Source: Geobacter sp. UBA4074 (GTDB taxonomy: Bacteria; Desulfobacterota; Desulfuromonadia; Geobacterales; Pseudopelobacteraceae). Taken from it: a stretch of DNA of 13,068 bases. Positions within the stretch are counted from its first letter, which is position 1; every line of letters starts with the position of its first letter. The position numbers and the translations under genes were made by a program. The stretch spans positions 1 through 13,068 of the forward strand of contig DFYU01000055.1 in assembly GCA_002383415.1 (NCBI GenBank). The letters run 5' to 3'. The notes beneath the pieces were generated by a model. It ran no database searches, had not been told where the DNA came from, and was given only the letters and a program-made list of their open reading frames with translations. Of the stretch, positions 1 to 7,806 are shown in pieces.

Positions 1-28
1 TTCGGCCGAATGGTTTGTATTTTTTGGT
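1..28 (+). terminator. Possible right half of an upstream intrinsic terminator
   Basis: The window opens with a short palindrome (ttcggccgaa) followed by tggtttg and then tattttttgg, a T-rich tract. This is what the 3' arm and T-tract of a rho-independent terminator look like. The matching left arm would lie before base 1, so the hairpin cannot be confirmed. If real, it ends a plus-strand gene outside the window and isolates the TPR gene promoter. Confidence 0.3.
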
Positions 29-43
29 CTCACTGTGTATAAT
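15..43 (+). promoter_or_regulatory. Sigma70-type promoter of the TPR gene
   Basis: A perfect -10 hexamer TATAAT lies at 38-43. A weak -35, TTGTAT (3 of 6 matches), lies at 15-20, giving an optimal 17-nt spacer. Transcription would start near base 50, leaving a leader of about 30 nt. That leader contains the ribosome binding site GAGGA (68-72), 9 nt before the ATG at 82. The promoter probably also serves the downstream GH13 and outer-membrane genes, because no other clear promoter is seen before them. Confidence 0.6.
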
Positions 44-81
44 CGCCGCCACTCTCTTGTTTTAAACGAGGAATTTCAATT

Positions 82-1983
82 ATGTACATCAAAAAATGGG
101 TGGCCCTGCCGTTGATGGGTGTCACGGCTCTGCTGCTTTCAGGTTTCAATTGGAATTTTGGCGCGGGTGGATGCACCGAGGCGCTTGAGCTGGCCAAGCA
201 GTTGCCGGGCCTGCAGGATGAGACAACGCGCAGCATGCAGGAGGCAAGGATTGTTGAGCTCTGTCCCGACGGCGCCGCAGCCCAGTTTGTGGCGGGCAGG
301 CAGGCCGAGCGGTCCGGTGCCGTTGATGCGGCAGTCAGCGCCTACCGGCGCGCCTTGCAGGACGAGCCTTCCTTTGCGGTGGCCAGCGGTAGCCTCGGAG
401 TCTTGTATCTCCAGCGGGGGATGCTGGATGAGGCGGCTGTCGAACTGACCAAGGGGGTGGCGGGAGCGCCGTCGCCGGCCTTCCACAAGGCGCTGGGCAA
501 GGTGATGCTGGAAAAACGGATCTACCCGCTGGCGCTCTATCATTTGGGCGAGGCTGAGCGGCAGTCTCCGGGTGATGCCGATGTCATGATTGGCCTGGCC
601 GATGTGTATCAGGCACAGGGAGAGCTGAGTCGTGCCGAAGACGAATACCGTCGTGCACTGGTGGCCCAACCCTCTTCTGAAAATGCCAGTCTGGGGTTGG
701 CGCAACTTTATCTGCAAAAAAATGAACAGGACAAAGCCCTGGAACTGCTGCAGAAGACGGCGGTCTCAAATCCCCGTAGCAGCCGAGTACACCTGCTGCT
801 GGCAGATATTTATGAAAAAAAGGGTGACACCAGACAGGCCGAGTATGAGCGCCTGTTGGGCGGCAGAAAAGATGCGACGGTCGTCAGCAGTTTGACTGCG
901 CCGCAGCCAGAGGGTATTGTGCTGGGCGATCAGTTGGCCTCCAGGGGTGAGGTGGATCGGGCTGCGGAGGCCTATCGTTCGGTACTGAAGACGTTGCCCG
1001 GTGCGGTGCCACCCTATGAGCGGCTTGGTGCTCTTTATTACAAGGCTGGCCGCGAAGGGGAGGCGATTACCGCCTATCGTGAGGCCAGCTATCGCCAGAG
1101 CGACAACCCTGAGGTGTATTACAATCTGGGACTGTTGTATGAAAAACGTGGTCAGCTGGATGAGGCGGTGGTGTCGTACAAGCGGGCCATTGAGAAACGC
1201 GCTGATTTTGCGGAGGCACGCCTCAGGCTGGCCGAGATCCGGCTGGCGCGCGGCAACACCTCGGAGGCCGTGGAGCAGTATCGAGAGTTTTTGAAGCTGA
1301 AACCGGAAAGTGCCGACATCCATCTCAAGCTTGCCAGGATCCTGGTGCAGGGTAAGGAACTGCCGCATGCGGTGGAGTCGTACCAGGCGGTTTTGCAGCT
1401 GGCTCCGGATAACCCGGATGCCCACCGTGAACTGGCAGCGGTCTACCGTAATCAGGATCAGGGCGACAAGGCGATTCAACATTACAAGCGCGCTCTGGAG
1501 CTGGCCAAGGCTGATGTTGAAAGCCGTAACGCCCTGGTAACGATCTATGTGAAAAACAAGCAGTATGATGACCTGGTCCTGCTGTTGCAGGAAACGGCCG
1601 AGCTGGGGCCGGATGACCCCAATAATCACTATCGTCTGGGGTTGGTGTACGATTTCCGTAAAGAGTATGACAGCGCCATTGCCAGCTACAAGCAGGCCGT
1701 TGCCCTGAAGGGCGATCATGCCCGTGCCTTGCACGCCTTGGGGCGGGTGTACATGAAGACCGGCCGTCTGGCCGAAGCCCGCGAGGCGCTGGAAGCAGCC
1801 AAGCAGGCTGATCCGAACCTGGTGGAAACCTCGATCCTGCTGAACAACATCCGTGACGATTTTAACCCGACCCCGCGTAAGGCAATCAAGTCAAAGAAGA
1901 GTAAGTCGAAGAAGAAGGTAGCCACCAAAAAACGTGTGACAAAGAAAACTACCAAGAAAAAGACCGCAGCCAAGAAAAAATAA
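82..1983 (+). CDS. Exported TPR-repeat protein with lysine-rich C-terminal tail
   Basis: The protein is 633 aa. The N-terminus (MYIKKW followed by a hydrophobic stretch to about residue 21) looks like a signal peptide or membrane anchor, so the body is probably periplasmic or membrane-tethered. No clear lipobox cysteine follows LLLSG; the first Cys is residue 31. From about residue 65 to 590 I count about 15 consecutive 34-residue TPR units with the usual pattern (G/A at helix A, then Y, then A and P near the end), for example the units containing YYNLGLLYEKRGQLDEA and LHALGRVYMKTGRLAEA. One or two units near residues 255-280 are degenerate. TPR arrays are protein-protein scaffolds, so no enzymatic role is implied. 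The last 38 residues are almost all K, T, A, S and R, like histone H1 tails, which is odd for an exported protein. The start is supported by GAGGA 9 nt upstream. The gene lies 67 nt ahead of the GH13 gene and is probably co-transcribed with it. The partner is unknown. Confidence 0.85.
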   Translation: MYIKKWVALPLMGVTALLLSGFNWNFGAGGCTEALELAKQLPGLQDETTRSMQEARIVELCPDGAAAQFVAGRQAERSGAVDAAVSAYRRALQDEPSFAVASGSLGVLYLQRGMLDEAAVELTKGVAGAPSPAFHKALGKVMLEKRIYPLALYHLGEAERQSPGDADVMIGLADVYQAQGELSRAEDEYRRALVAQPSSENASLGLAQLYLQKNEQDKALELLQKTAVSNPRSSRVHLLLADIYEKKGDTRQAEYERLLGGRKDATVVSSLTAPQPEGIVLGDQLASRGEVDRAAEAYRSVLKTLPGAVPPYERLGALYYKAGREGEAITAYREASYRQSDNPEVYYNLGLLYEKRGQLDEAVVSYKRAIEKRADFAEARLRLAEIRLARGNTSEAVEQYREFLKLKPESADIHLKLARILVQGKELPHAVESYQAVLQLAPDNPDAHRELAAVYRNQDQGDKAIQHYKRALELAKADVESRNALVTIYVKNKQYDDLVLLLQETAELGPDDPNNHYRLGLVYDFRKEYDSAIASYKQAVALKGDHARALHALGRVYMKTGRLAEAREALEAAKQADPNLVETSILLNNIRDDFNPTPRKAIKSKKSKSKKKVATKKRVTKKTTKKKTAAKKK

Positions 1984-1996
1984 CCGTTACACTTCC

Positions 1997-2023
1997 CGTG
2001 GGGGCTGGTCTGCAGCCCCCATG
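1997..2023 (+). promoter_or_regulatory. Strong hairpin between the TPR and GH13 genes
   Basis: Bases 1997-2007 pair with 2013-2023: an 11-bp stem (ten Watson-Crick pairs and one G-U) around a 5-nt loop, with five consecutive G-C pairs. No T-tract follows (the next bases are ccaggcctaaagg), so it is not a classical intrinsic terminator. It could be a pause or attenuation site, an RNA-processing or mRNA-stabilising element, or a translation-control hairpin. The first in-frame ATG of the GH13 reading frame (2021-2023) is buried in the 3' arm, which argues for the next ATG at 2051 as the start. Confidence 0.55.
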
Positions 2024-2050
2024 CCAGGCCTAAAGGACCTACTACAACCT

Positions 2051-5000
2051 ATGGCCAGTCTTTTGCTACCCTACTTCCCTCTGCCGATCCATCTCTCGGG
2101 CGCTGCCCGGGTAGCCCTGCAGCTCGACCAGGCATTGGCTCCGCTCCTGGCGCGCCGCTATCCACCCATCGTTGCCTGTCGGCGGCTGGCCAACTGCCTG
2201 CAGCTGTCAGGACAAGAGCCGGCGTCAGCGGTTACTGCCGCACAATTGCACCTGTACGGGACCTTGCTGGATGTGTATCGCTATCTGATTGCAGCGTGTG
2301 CCGAGCTTGGCGACGTGGGGCGGCTGGCGACGGCCCTCCAGCGTGGCGGGGCCGAGTTGGGCCAACCAATGGTAACTGCTGCCCTGGAAGGGTTTGAATC
2401 TGGTTTTCCGCCGCATGCAGCAGTGAGTGGCTATCCGCAGGCACTGCAGGTTGAGCTGGCGCTGCGCGAGATGCTACTGGTGCGCCTGGCAACCGAAAAC
2501 CGTGCCCTTGATCCGTTCCGTCAGCTGTTCGATGATCACCAGCTGGCGCAGTCTGTCCCTGCCTATCCCCAGGTTGCGGGCGCTCTAGCAGGTGCGTTAA
2601 CCGTAGGGCCGCCAGTACCGGGGCTTGATGTGCCACTGATGGAGGCCTTGCGCGCGCCACTTAAGGCCGCACCGGATTCGCTGGCCGGCCAGCTGGGCTA
2701 TATTCGTGAGACTTGGGGCGAGCTGCTGCCCCGTGACCTGTTCGAGGGGGTCTTGACCTCCTTCGACATTCTTGAGGAGGAACAGGCTGCCCGTGGTATG
2801 GGCGGGCCTGGTCCCAGCCGAGTGCTGGAATTCGGCGCCGGTGCTGGCGGCGGTTGGCAGCACCGGCGGCAGACCTTGGAGGCCGGGCATCTGGCAGGTT
2901 ATGACCAGCCGGAATATGAGGCCTTCTCGCCCGATGCCGACTGGATGTCCACCGTGGTGCTGATGGCCAAGATGACTCATGTCTGGCTCGATCAGCTCTC
3001 GCGTTGGCATGGTTATCCGATCACCCGACTTGACCAGGTGCCGGACAGCGAGCTGGATCAGCTGGCTGCCCGTGGCTTTACCGGGCTGTGGCTGATCGGG
3101 TTGTGGGAGCGCTCAGCTGCCTCGCGCCGGATCAAGGAATTGTGCGGCAACCCCGAGGCCCATGCCTCGGCCTACTCGTTGTACGACTATACAATTGCCG
3201 AGGACCTGGGCGGTGAGGCCGCCTTCCACAATCTGAAGCAGCGGGCCTGGCAGCGGGGGATTCGGCTGGCCAGCGACATGGTGCCCAATCACACCGGCAT
3301 CTATTCCCGTTGGGTCGTCGAACATCCGGACTGGTTCATTCAGAGCGAGTACCCGCCGTTTCCCGGTTATCGCTTCAATGGCGAGGATCTCTCCCGCGAC
3401 CCGTCAGTCACCATCCAGATCGAAGATGGCTATTGGAGCAAGGACGACGCCGCCGTTGCCTTCCGAATGATCGATCGCCGCGATGGACGCACCCGCTACA
3501 TCTACCACGGCAATGACGGCACCAGCATCCCCTGGAACGACACCGCCCAGCTGAACTATCTGATTCCCGAGGTACGCGAGGCGGTGATGCAGACCATCCT
3601 GCATGTGGCCCGCCTGACGCCGATCATCCGTTTTGACGCCGCCATGACCCTGGCAAAAAAACACTACCAGCGCCTGTGGTTCCCCCAGCGGGGACTGGGG
3701 GGCGGGATTCCGTCACGGGCCGAGCACGCCATGAGCCGTGACGAGTTTGATGCCGTGTTTCCGCTGGAATTCTGGCGTGAGGTGGTGGACCGGGTTGGTC
3801 GTGAGGTGCCGGATACTCTGCTGCTGGCCGAGGCGTTCTGGATGATGGAAGGCTATTTTGTGCGGACCCTGGGGATGCACCGGGTCTATAACTCGGCCTT
3901 CATGAACATGCTCAAGGAAGAGGAAAACGCCAAGTACCGCCAGACCATCAAGAACGTGCTGGAATTTAATCCTGAGATACTCAAGCGGTTTGTCAACTTC
4001 ATGAACAACCCGGACGAAAAGACCGCTGTGGAGCAGTTCGGCTCCCAGGGCAAATATTTCGGGGCCTGTGTGCTGCTGGCCACCATGCCGGGGCTGCCGA
4101 TGTTCGGCCATGGTCAGTTGGAGGGCTTTAAGGAAAAATATGGCATGGAGTACCGCCGCGCCTACTGGGATGAGCAGGTTGACCAGGGGCTGCTGGAAGG
4201 ACACCGGCTGTGGATCTTTCCGCTGCTGAAAAAGCGTTGGCTGTTTTCCGGTTCCGGACAGTTCTGCCTGTATGATTTTTGCGATAACGATGGCAGCGTG
4301 GATGAACATGTCTTTGCCTACAGCAACCAGGCCGGCGCTGAACGGGCACTGGTGGTGTACAACAATCGCCATGGCCAGACAGCCGGTTGGATACGTCGGG
4401 CCACTGCGCAGACGCAGCAGCATATCGGGTTGGGAGACGCGCTTGGGCTTGATAGCGGACCGGGGCGCTTGGTTTCGTTCCGTGATCTGGCCAGCGGCCT
4501 CGAGTACCTGCGGAGTACGGCGGAGATCCATCAACAGGGCCTCTACGTTGAGCTCGGCCCCTACGAATTCCATATCTTTTGGGAGTATCAGCAACAGCAG
4601 GATAGCCAGGAGGCTGGCTGGGGCGCGCTCTGCCAGGAGTTGGCCGGGCGAGGTGTGCCATCACTGTCAGAAGAACTGGTGCAGCTACGACATCGGCCGC
4701 TTTTGGATGCCTGTCGTGCGGTGTGCGACCAGGTAGCCGCAATCACCCCGGGCGCATTTATGTCTGCCGAGCCTGCACTGGTGCAATCACTGTTGCAGTA
4801 TCAGGCGGTTATTTCGCTTGAAAGCACTGAGCTGCCCGACGTGCCACTGCTGGTTGAGCAGCTGCAGGCAGCCTGGCAACCTGCTGTTGTTCGTAAAACC
4901 GTGCAATTGATGCGGCGCGCAGGGGTGTCGCGCGAGCTGGTGCCGAGCGGTGTCCTGGAACGCCGGGCCTTTCTGGCAGCACTGCTGCTGGGGCATGTGG

Positions 5001-5467
5001 CAGCACCCTTGGGGGACGAGCCGCTGACGGCCTACGGCCTGCACCGGCCGGTGGCCGCTTTTGTGGCCGGCTCAGCCGACCATGAGCGTGGCTGGGGACA
5101 GTATCAGGCTGCCCGCTGTGGGGTGGTTGCGGCGGCCTGGACGGTCTGGAACGACCCGGTTTGGCAGGATACGGGTGAACAGCTGGCAGCCCTGCTGGAG
5201 CTGCCGCAGGTCGCCCGTTTTCTGCTGGTGCATGACGATACTGGTGTTGCCTGGTTTAACAAGGAGCGTTTTGAAGACCTGGTGAGCTGGTTGGCGGTGC
5301 GGTCGTGGTTCGACCAGGCCAGAGGAGTCAGCGCAACCGTTGTCCCGGCCGTTGATCTGGCCCTGCTGGCAGCTGGAGCTGGCTACCGTGTGAGGCGACT
5401 GATCAGGCTGGCAGCTGAAGCGGATGGTTGTAGAGCTGAAGAGCAAGGGCGATGCGGGGATTGCTGA
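2051..5467 (+). CDS. Large multidomain GH13 (alpha-amylase superfamily) enzyme
   Basis: The protein is 1,138 aa from the ATG at 2051, which has AAAGGA 13 nt upstream. An ATG at 2021 would add 10 residues, but it has no ribosome binding site and lies in a hairpin. There is no signal peptide, so it is probably cytoplasmic. Residues 1 to about 300 are a mostly helical region I cannot assign. The catalytic (beta/alpha)8 barrel spans about 310-720. It shows strand 2 GFTGLWLIGLW (342-352), YDY (378-380), region I DMVPNH (409-414), region II RFDAA (527-531; predicted nucleophile D529), region III LLAEAF (591-596; acid/base E594) and region IV NFMNNPDE (649-656; transition-state D655). Region IV normally reads N-H-D; here Pro654 takes the histidine position. 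WNDTAQLNY and YGMEYRRAYWDE are further conserved-looking blocks. A beta-rich domain C ends near PYEFHIFWEY (837-846). The last 290 residues are helical and unassigned. The domain lengths far exceed a typical amylase (450-650 aa). Hydrolase versus transglycosylase, and the substrate, cannot be decided. The end overlaps the next gene by 16 nt. Confidence 0.85.
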   Translation: MASLLLPYFPLPIHLSGAARVALQLDQALAPLLARRYPPIVACRRLANCLQLSGQEPASAVTAAQLHLYGTLLDVYRYLIAACAELGDVGRLATALQRGGAELGQPMVTAALEGFESGFPPHAAVSGYPQALQVELALREMLLVRLATENRALDPFRQLFDDHQLAQSVPAYPQVAGALAGALTVGPPVPGLDVPLMEALRAPLKAAPDSLAGQLGYIRETWGELLPRDLFEGVLTSFDILEEEQAARGMGGPGPSRVLEFGAGAGGGWQHRRQTLEAGHLAGYDQPEYEAFSPDADWMSTVVLMAKMTHVWLDQLSRWHGYPITRLDQVPDSELDQLAARGFTGLWLIGLWERSAASRRIKELCGNPEAHASAYSLYDYTIAEDLGGEAAFHNLKQRAWQRGIRLASDMVPNHTGIYSRWVVEHPDWFIQSEYPPFPGYRFNGEDLSRDPSVTIQIEDGYWSKDDAAVAFRMIDRRDGRTRYIYHGNDGTSIPWNDTAQLNYLIPEVREAVMQTILHVARLTPIIRFDAAMTLAKKHYQRLWFPQRGLGGGIPSRAEHAMSRDEFDAVFPLEFWREVVDRVGREVPDTLLLAEAFWMMEGYFVRTLGMHRVYNSAFMNMLKEEENAKYRQTIKNVLEFNPEILKRFVNFMNNPDEKTAVEQFGSQGKYFGACVLLATMPGLPMFGHGQLEGFKEKYGMEYRRAYWDEQVDQGLLEGHRLWIFPLLKKRWLFSGSGQFCLYDFCDNDGSVDEHVFAYSNQAGAERALVVYNNRHGQTAGWIRRATAQTQQHIGLGDALGLDSGPGRLVSFRDLASGLEYLRSTAEIHQQGLYVELGPYEFHIFWEYQQQQDSQEAGWGALCQELAGRGVPSLSEELVQLRHRPLLDACRAVCDQVAAITPGAFMSAEPALVQSLLQYQAVISLESTELPDVPLLVEQLQAAWQPAVVRKTVQLMRRAGVSRELVPSGVLERRAFLAALLLGHVAAPLGDEPLTAYGLHRPVAAFVAGSADHERGWGQYQAARCGVVAAAWTVWNDPVWQDTGEQLAALLELPQVARFLLVHDDTGVAWFNKERFEDLVSWLAVRSWFDQARGVSATVVPAVDLALLAAGAGYRVRRLIRLAAEADGCRAEEQGRCGDC

Positions 5468-6429
5468 CCACACTGGTCTTGGTGCTGGGCATGCTGGTGC
5501 TGGCACCGCTGGCAACGGCAGACGATGGACGGTCAACTGCGCCGGCCCAGCAGCGAAGCTACAGAGAATACCTCTTCGGCAGTCAGCAGTTGGGCTGGGC
5601 CGATCTCGACTGGGAACTCGACCTCTACTACACCAATCTGTCACTCAATATCCCGCTGGCCGGCACACCGATACAGGATCTCTCCGGTATGGGCGAACCC
5701 GAGATCTACAGCCGACTGTTGGTTAACTCACTCGTGCCCCGTTTTTTGCTGCTGGAGGCGGCTGTCATGCCGCTACCGCTGACCGGGGTGGCGCTGCAGG
5801 AGTACGCATCCGGTTTTTACCGTTCTGGTGATATTGGCGGTAACCAGAACGTGATCCAGTGGATTACGGCCGGTTTCGAGGAACCCTACGCCGTTTCCCT
5901 GTTTGTGGGCGATATGGTCCGTTTCAGCAAACAGGGTGAGGAGCGGCTTTCATCCAACAAGGGGTACATGGGCTATCTCTGCAGTTACTCCAACCAGCAC
6001 ATCAGAAACAATGTCCTGATACCTGACGATTCGTTGGAGGTTGAGTGGAAGCTGAAGGGGGAGCGGAGTTTCAGGGATGAAAAGCTGGCCTGGAGCTTTC
6101 GGCTGGGGGCCAAAATGCACGACCACCCCGATATCGCCGATACCTTCTACCTTGGCTTTCGCCGGAGCGACCTTGATTTTACCGTCAATCCGATCGCATT
6201 CCTGAAAAACAGCGCCTTTGAGGTACGTTGGGACATCAGCACCAAGACGGGGGCGTTGCTGCGCCAGGAATATGTGTTGGGTAAAAAGTTTCCGATTAAA
6301 TCCTGGGGAGTAGCCTTCAAGCTGGATGCCGGTATGATCTGGGAAGCACCTGATCGATATAGTGGCTCGCTTAGGGATCGCGATGCCAGCAACGTAACCG
6401 TGGTGTTGCGCCCGAACATCATTTTTTGA
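5452..6429 (+). CDS. Predicted outer-membrane beta-barrel protein
   Basis: The protein is 325 aa and I do not recognise a named family. Residues 1-23 are a classical signal peptide (MRGLLTTLVLVLGMLVLAPL, then ATA and cleavage before DDG). The mature part is rich in alternating aromatic/hydrophobic and polar residues (for example DLDWELDLYYTNLSLNI, RWDISTKTG, WGVAFKLDAGMIW), with basic and acidic turns. It ends VVLRPNIIF, with the terminal aromatic residue typical of barrel proteins recognised by the BAM machinery. There is no lipobox. The ATG at 5452 lies inside the GH13 gene in another frame, 16 nt before the end of the GH13 stop codon, with GCAAGGG about 5 nt upstream. Translational coupling is therefore likely and the start is well supported. 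The shared transcript suggests it works with the GH13 and TPR proteins, perhaps in glycan or envelope handling, but that is inference. An alternative is a periplasmic beta-sandwich protein. Confidence 0.7.
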   Translation: MRGLLTTLVLVLGMLVLAPLATADDGRSTAPAQQRSYREYLFGSQQLGWADLDWELDLYYTNLSLNIPLAGTPIQDLSGMGEPEIYSRLLVNSLVPRFLLLEAAVMPLPLTGVALQEYASGFYRSGDIGGNQNVIQWITAGFEEPYAVSLFVGDMVRFSKQGEERLSSNKGYMGYLCSYSNQHIRNNVLIPDDSLEVEWKLKGERSFRDEKLAWSFRLGAKMHDHPDIADTFYLGFRRSDLDFTVNPIAFLKNSAFEVRWDISTKTGALLRQEYVLGKKFPIKSWGVAFKLDAGMIWEAPDRYSGSLRDRDASNVTVVLRPNIIF

Positions 6430-6437
6430 TGGTGCTG

Positions 6438-7718
6438 CTAGTCGGCTTGCGTCGTAACGCTGCGCCCGGATTTGCGCTCAAGCTTGTCGCTGTACATCAG
6501 TTTGTCCGCCTCTTTCATGGTGTCCGGTAACTGCCCGGCCTGTCTGGCTGTGGCCATGCCCAGTGACAAGAAACGGGCGGACGCCCCAAATTTTCGCTCA
6601 GCAGTGCCGTTTTCCCTGATTCGCAACATGGCAGCCTGTGCCGCATCGTGATCGGTATGGGGCAGCAGGACGGCAAATTCATCGCCACCGATGCGCGCCA
6701 CGACGTCAGCGGCCCGGAAGGCTGACAACAATACCTCGGCTGCCTCCTTGATCAACTGATCGCCGGCGGCGTGTCCTTGCGAGTCGTTGACCGCTTTCAG
6801 GCCGTCGATGTCGGCAACCACAATGCTGACCGGAAAATCGCGGCTGTTGTCGAGCCGCTGCAACTCGGCGTCGAAATAGGCCCGATTGTAGAGTCCGGTG
6901 AGCGGGTCGTGGGTACCCAGATAGTGCAGGCTTTCTTCGTACTGCTTGCGGGCGGTGATGTCCTGGGAAACCTTGAGAAAGCCGGTCACAGCACCGTTAT
7001 TGTCCCGTAGGGGGCAGATTTTGACCGTTTCCCAGAAGATGGAGCCGTCTTTGTGCTTATTGGCCAACTCTCCCTGCCATTCCCGTCCAGCAATAATTGA
7101 TTGCCACAGCTCGGCATACATCTCAGGTGGATTCATGCCTGATTTGAGCAGACGTGGGTTGCGGCCCAACGCCTCTTCGGCTGTGTAGCCGCAGAGGCGG
7201 GTGAACATGGCATTGACATACTCGATGGAACCGTTCAGGGAGGTGATCATCACCGGTGCCGGCGCCTGTTCAACAGCCTGAGACAAGCGGTGGATGCGTT
7301 CTTCCTGCTGCTGAATCTTGCGTTTGAGCAGGATGTAACTGCTGCAGGTTTCAATGGCGCTGGTCAGCCGCGCAAAATCAACCGGCTTTTGGACGTACTG
7401 ATTGATCCCGAGGGCTATGCACTCCAGCAGATAGTCGGTGTCACTGTAGGCGGTCAGCATGATCAGCTGGCTATCATGATCGAGCTGACGGATCTCGCGG
7501 CACATTTCAAGGCCATTCATCAGCGGCATCATGATGTCAGTCAGCACGATATCGGGGCGTTTTTCACGGTAGAGGGCCAGCCCTTCGCGACCGTTCTCTG
7601 CCACGTGCAGTTCTGTCACAACACGCTGCAGGATGCGGGAAACCTGTTCGCGGGTGACCTTTTCGTCCTCAACGTAGAGCAGTGATATGTCGTAATGCTC
7701 GATTGCGGCTGATTTCAT
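6438..7718 (-). CDS. Response regulator diguanylate cyclase (REC-PAS-GGDEF)
   Basis: The protein is 426 aa from the ATG at 7718. An upstream in-frame start at 7826 would overlap the divergent gene and adds sequence unlike a REC domain. The REC domain (about 10-125) has the acidic pair E17/D18, phospho-acceptor D61 in LTDIMMP, T89 and K111. A coiled linker (128-145) leads to a PAS sensor (about 146-258, with GYTAEEALGRNPR, ending DITARKQ). The GGDEF domain (about 265-420) has an intact GGDEF at 344-348 and an inhibitory I-site RAAD at 335-338, exactly five residues before it. In the substrate pocket N311 and D320 (GHAAGD) are retained. Geobacter Hypr enzymes that make cGAMP carry Ser at the second position, so this one is predicted to make c-di-GMP. 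It is soluble, with no membrane segment, and its activity is probably controlled by phosphorylation from an unlinked histidine kinase plus a PAS ligand. It converges on the outer-membrane gene with only 8 nt between the stops. Confidence 0.92.
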   Translation of the reverse strand: MKSAAIEHYDISLLYVEDEKVTREQVSRILQRVVTELHVAENGREGLALYREKRPDIVLTDIMMPLMNGLEMCREIRQLDHDSQLIMLTAYSDTDYLLECIALGINQYVQKPVDFARLTSAIETCSSYILLKRKIQQQEERIHRLSQAVEQAPAPVMITSLNGSIEYVNAMFTRLCGYTAEEALGRNPRLLKSGMNPPEMYAELWQSIIAGREWQGELANKHKDGSIFWETVKICPLRDNNGAVTGFLKVSQDITARKQYEESLHYLGTHDPLTGLYNRAYFDAELQRLDNSRDFPVSIVVADIDGLKAVNDSQGHAAGDQLIKEAAEVLLSAFRAADVVARIGGDEFAVLLPHTDHDAAQAAMLRIRENGTAERKFGASARFLSLGMATARQAGQLPDTMKEADKLMYSDKLERKSGRSVTTQAD

Positions 7719-7806
7719 AGGGACCTGGTGCCTGGAGTCTGATTGCCGTTCCTTTGCTGTGTGGTAGTGTACCCTAAGATTGTAAAAGTGCAAGGAGCAC
7801 ATCAAC

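Noticed and set aside
766..1734. A 322-codon open frame on the minus strand inside the TPR gene.
   Set aside because: It is a shadow of a GC-rich repetitive coding sequence, with no recognisable protein features and full overlap with a convincing gene.
1870..1980. The A/G-rich lysine-codon tract at the end of the TPR gene as a possible frameshift or slippery site.
   Set aside because: The frame runs cleanly to TAA, the tail is uniform, and no downstream overlapping frame would give a meaningful product.
3713..4594. A 293-codon open frame on the minus strand inside the GH13 gene.
   Set aside because: It is antisense to the conserved catalytic domain, has no domain pattern, and its frame openness is explained by high GC at third positions.
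6430..6437. A shared terminator between the convergent outer-membrane and GGDEF genes.
   Set aside because: Only 8 nt separate the stops, and I found no GC stem with a T-tract on either strand near this junction.
7753..7780. A possible promoter for the DUF362 gene (TTTGCT, 16 nt, TAAGAT), and a sigma54-like TGG/TGC spacing near 7734-7748.
   Set aside because: The sigma70 match is weak (3 of 6 and 4 of 6), and the GG-to-GC spacing is one base short of the sigma54 rule, so neither was listed as a feature.
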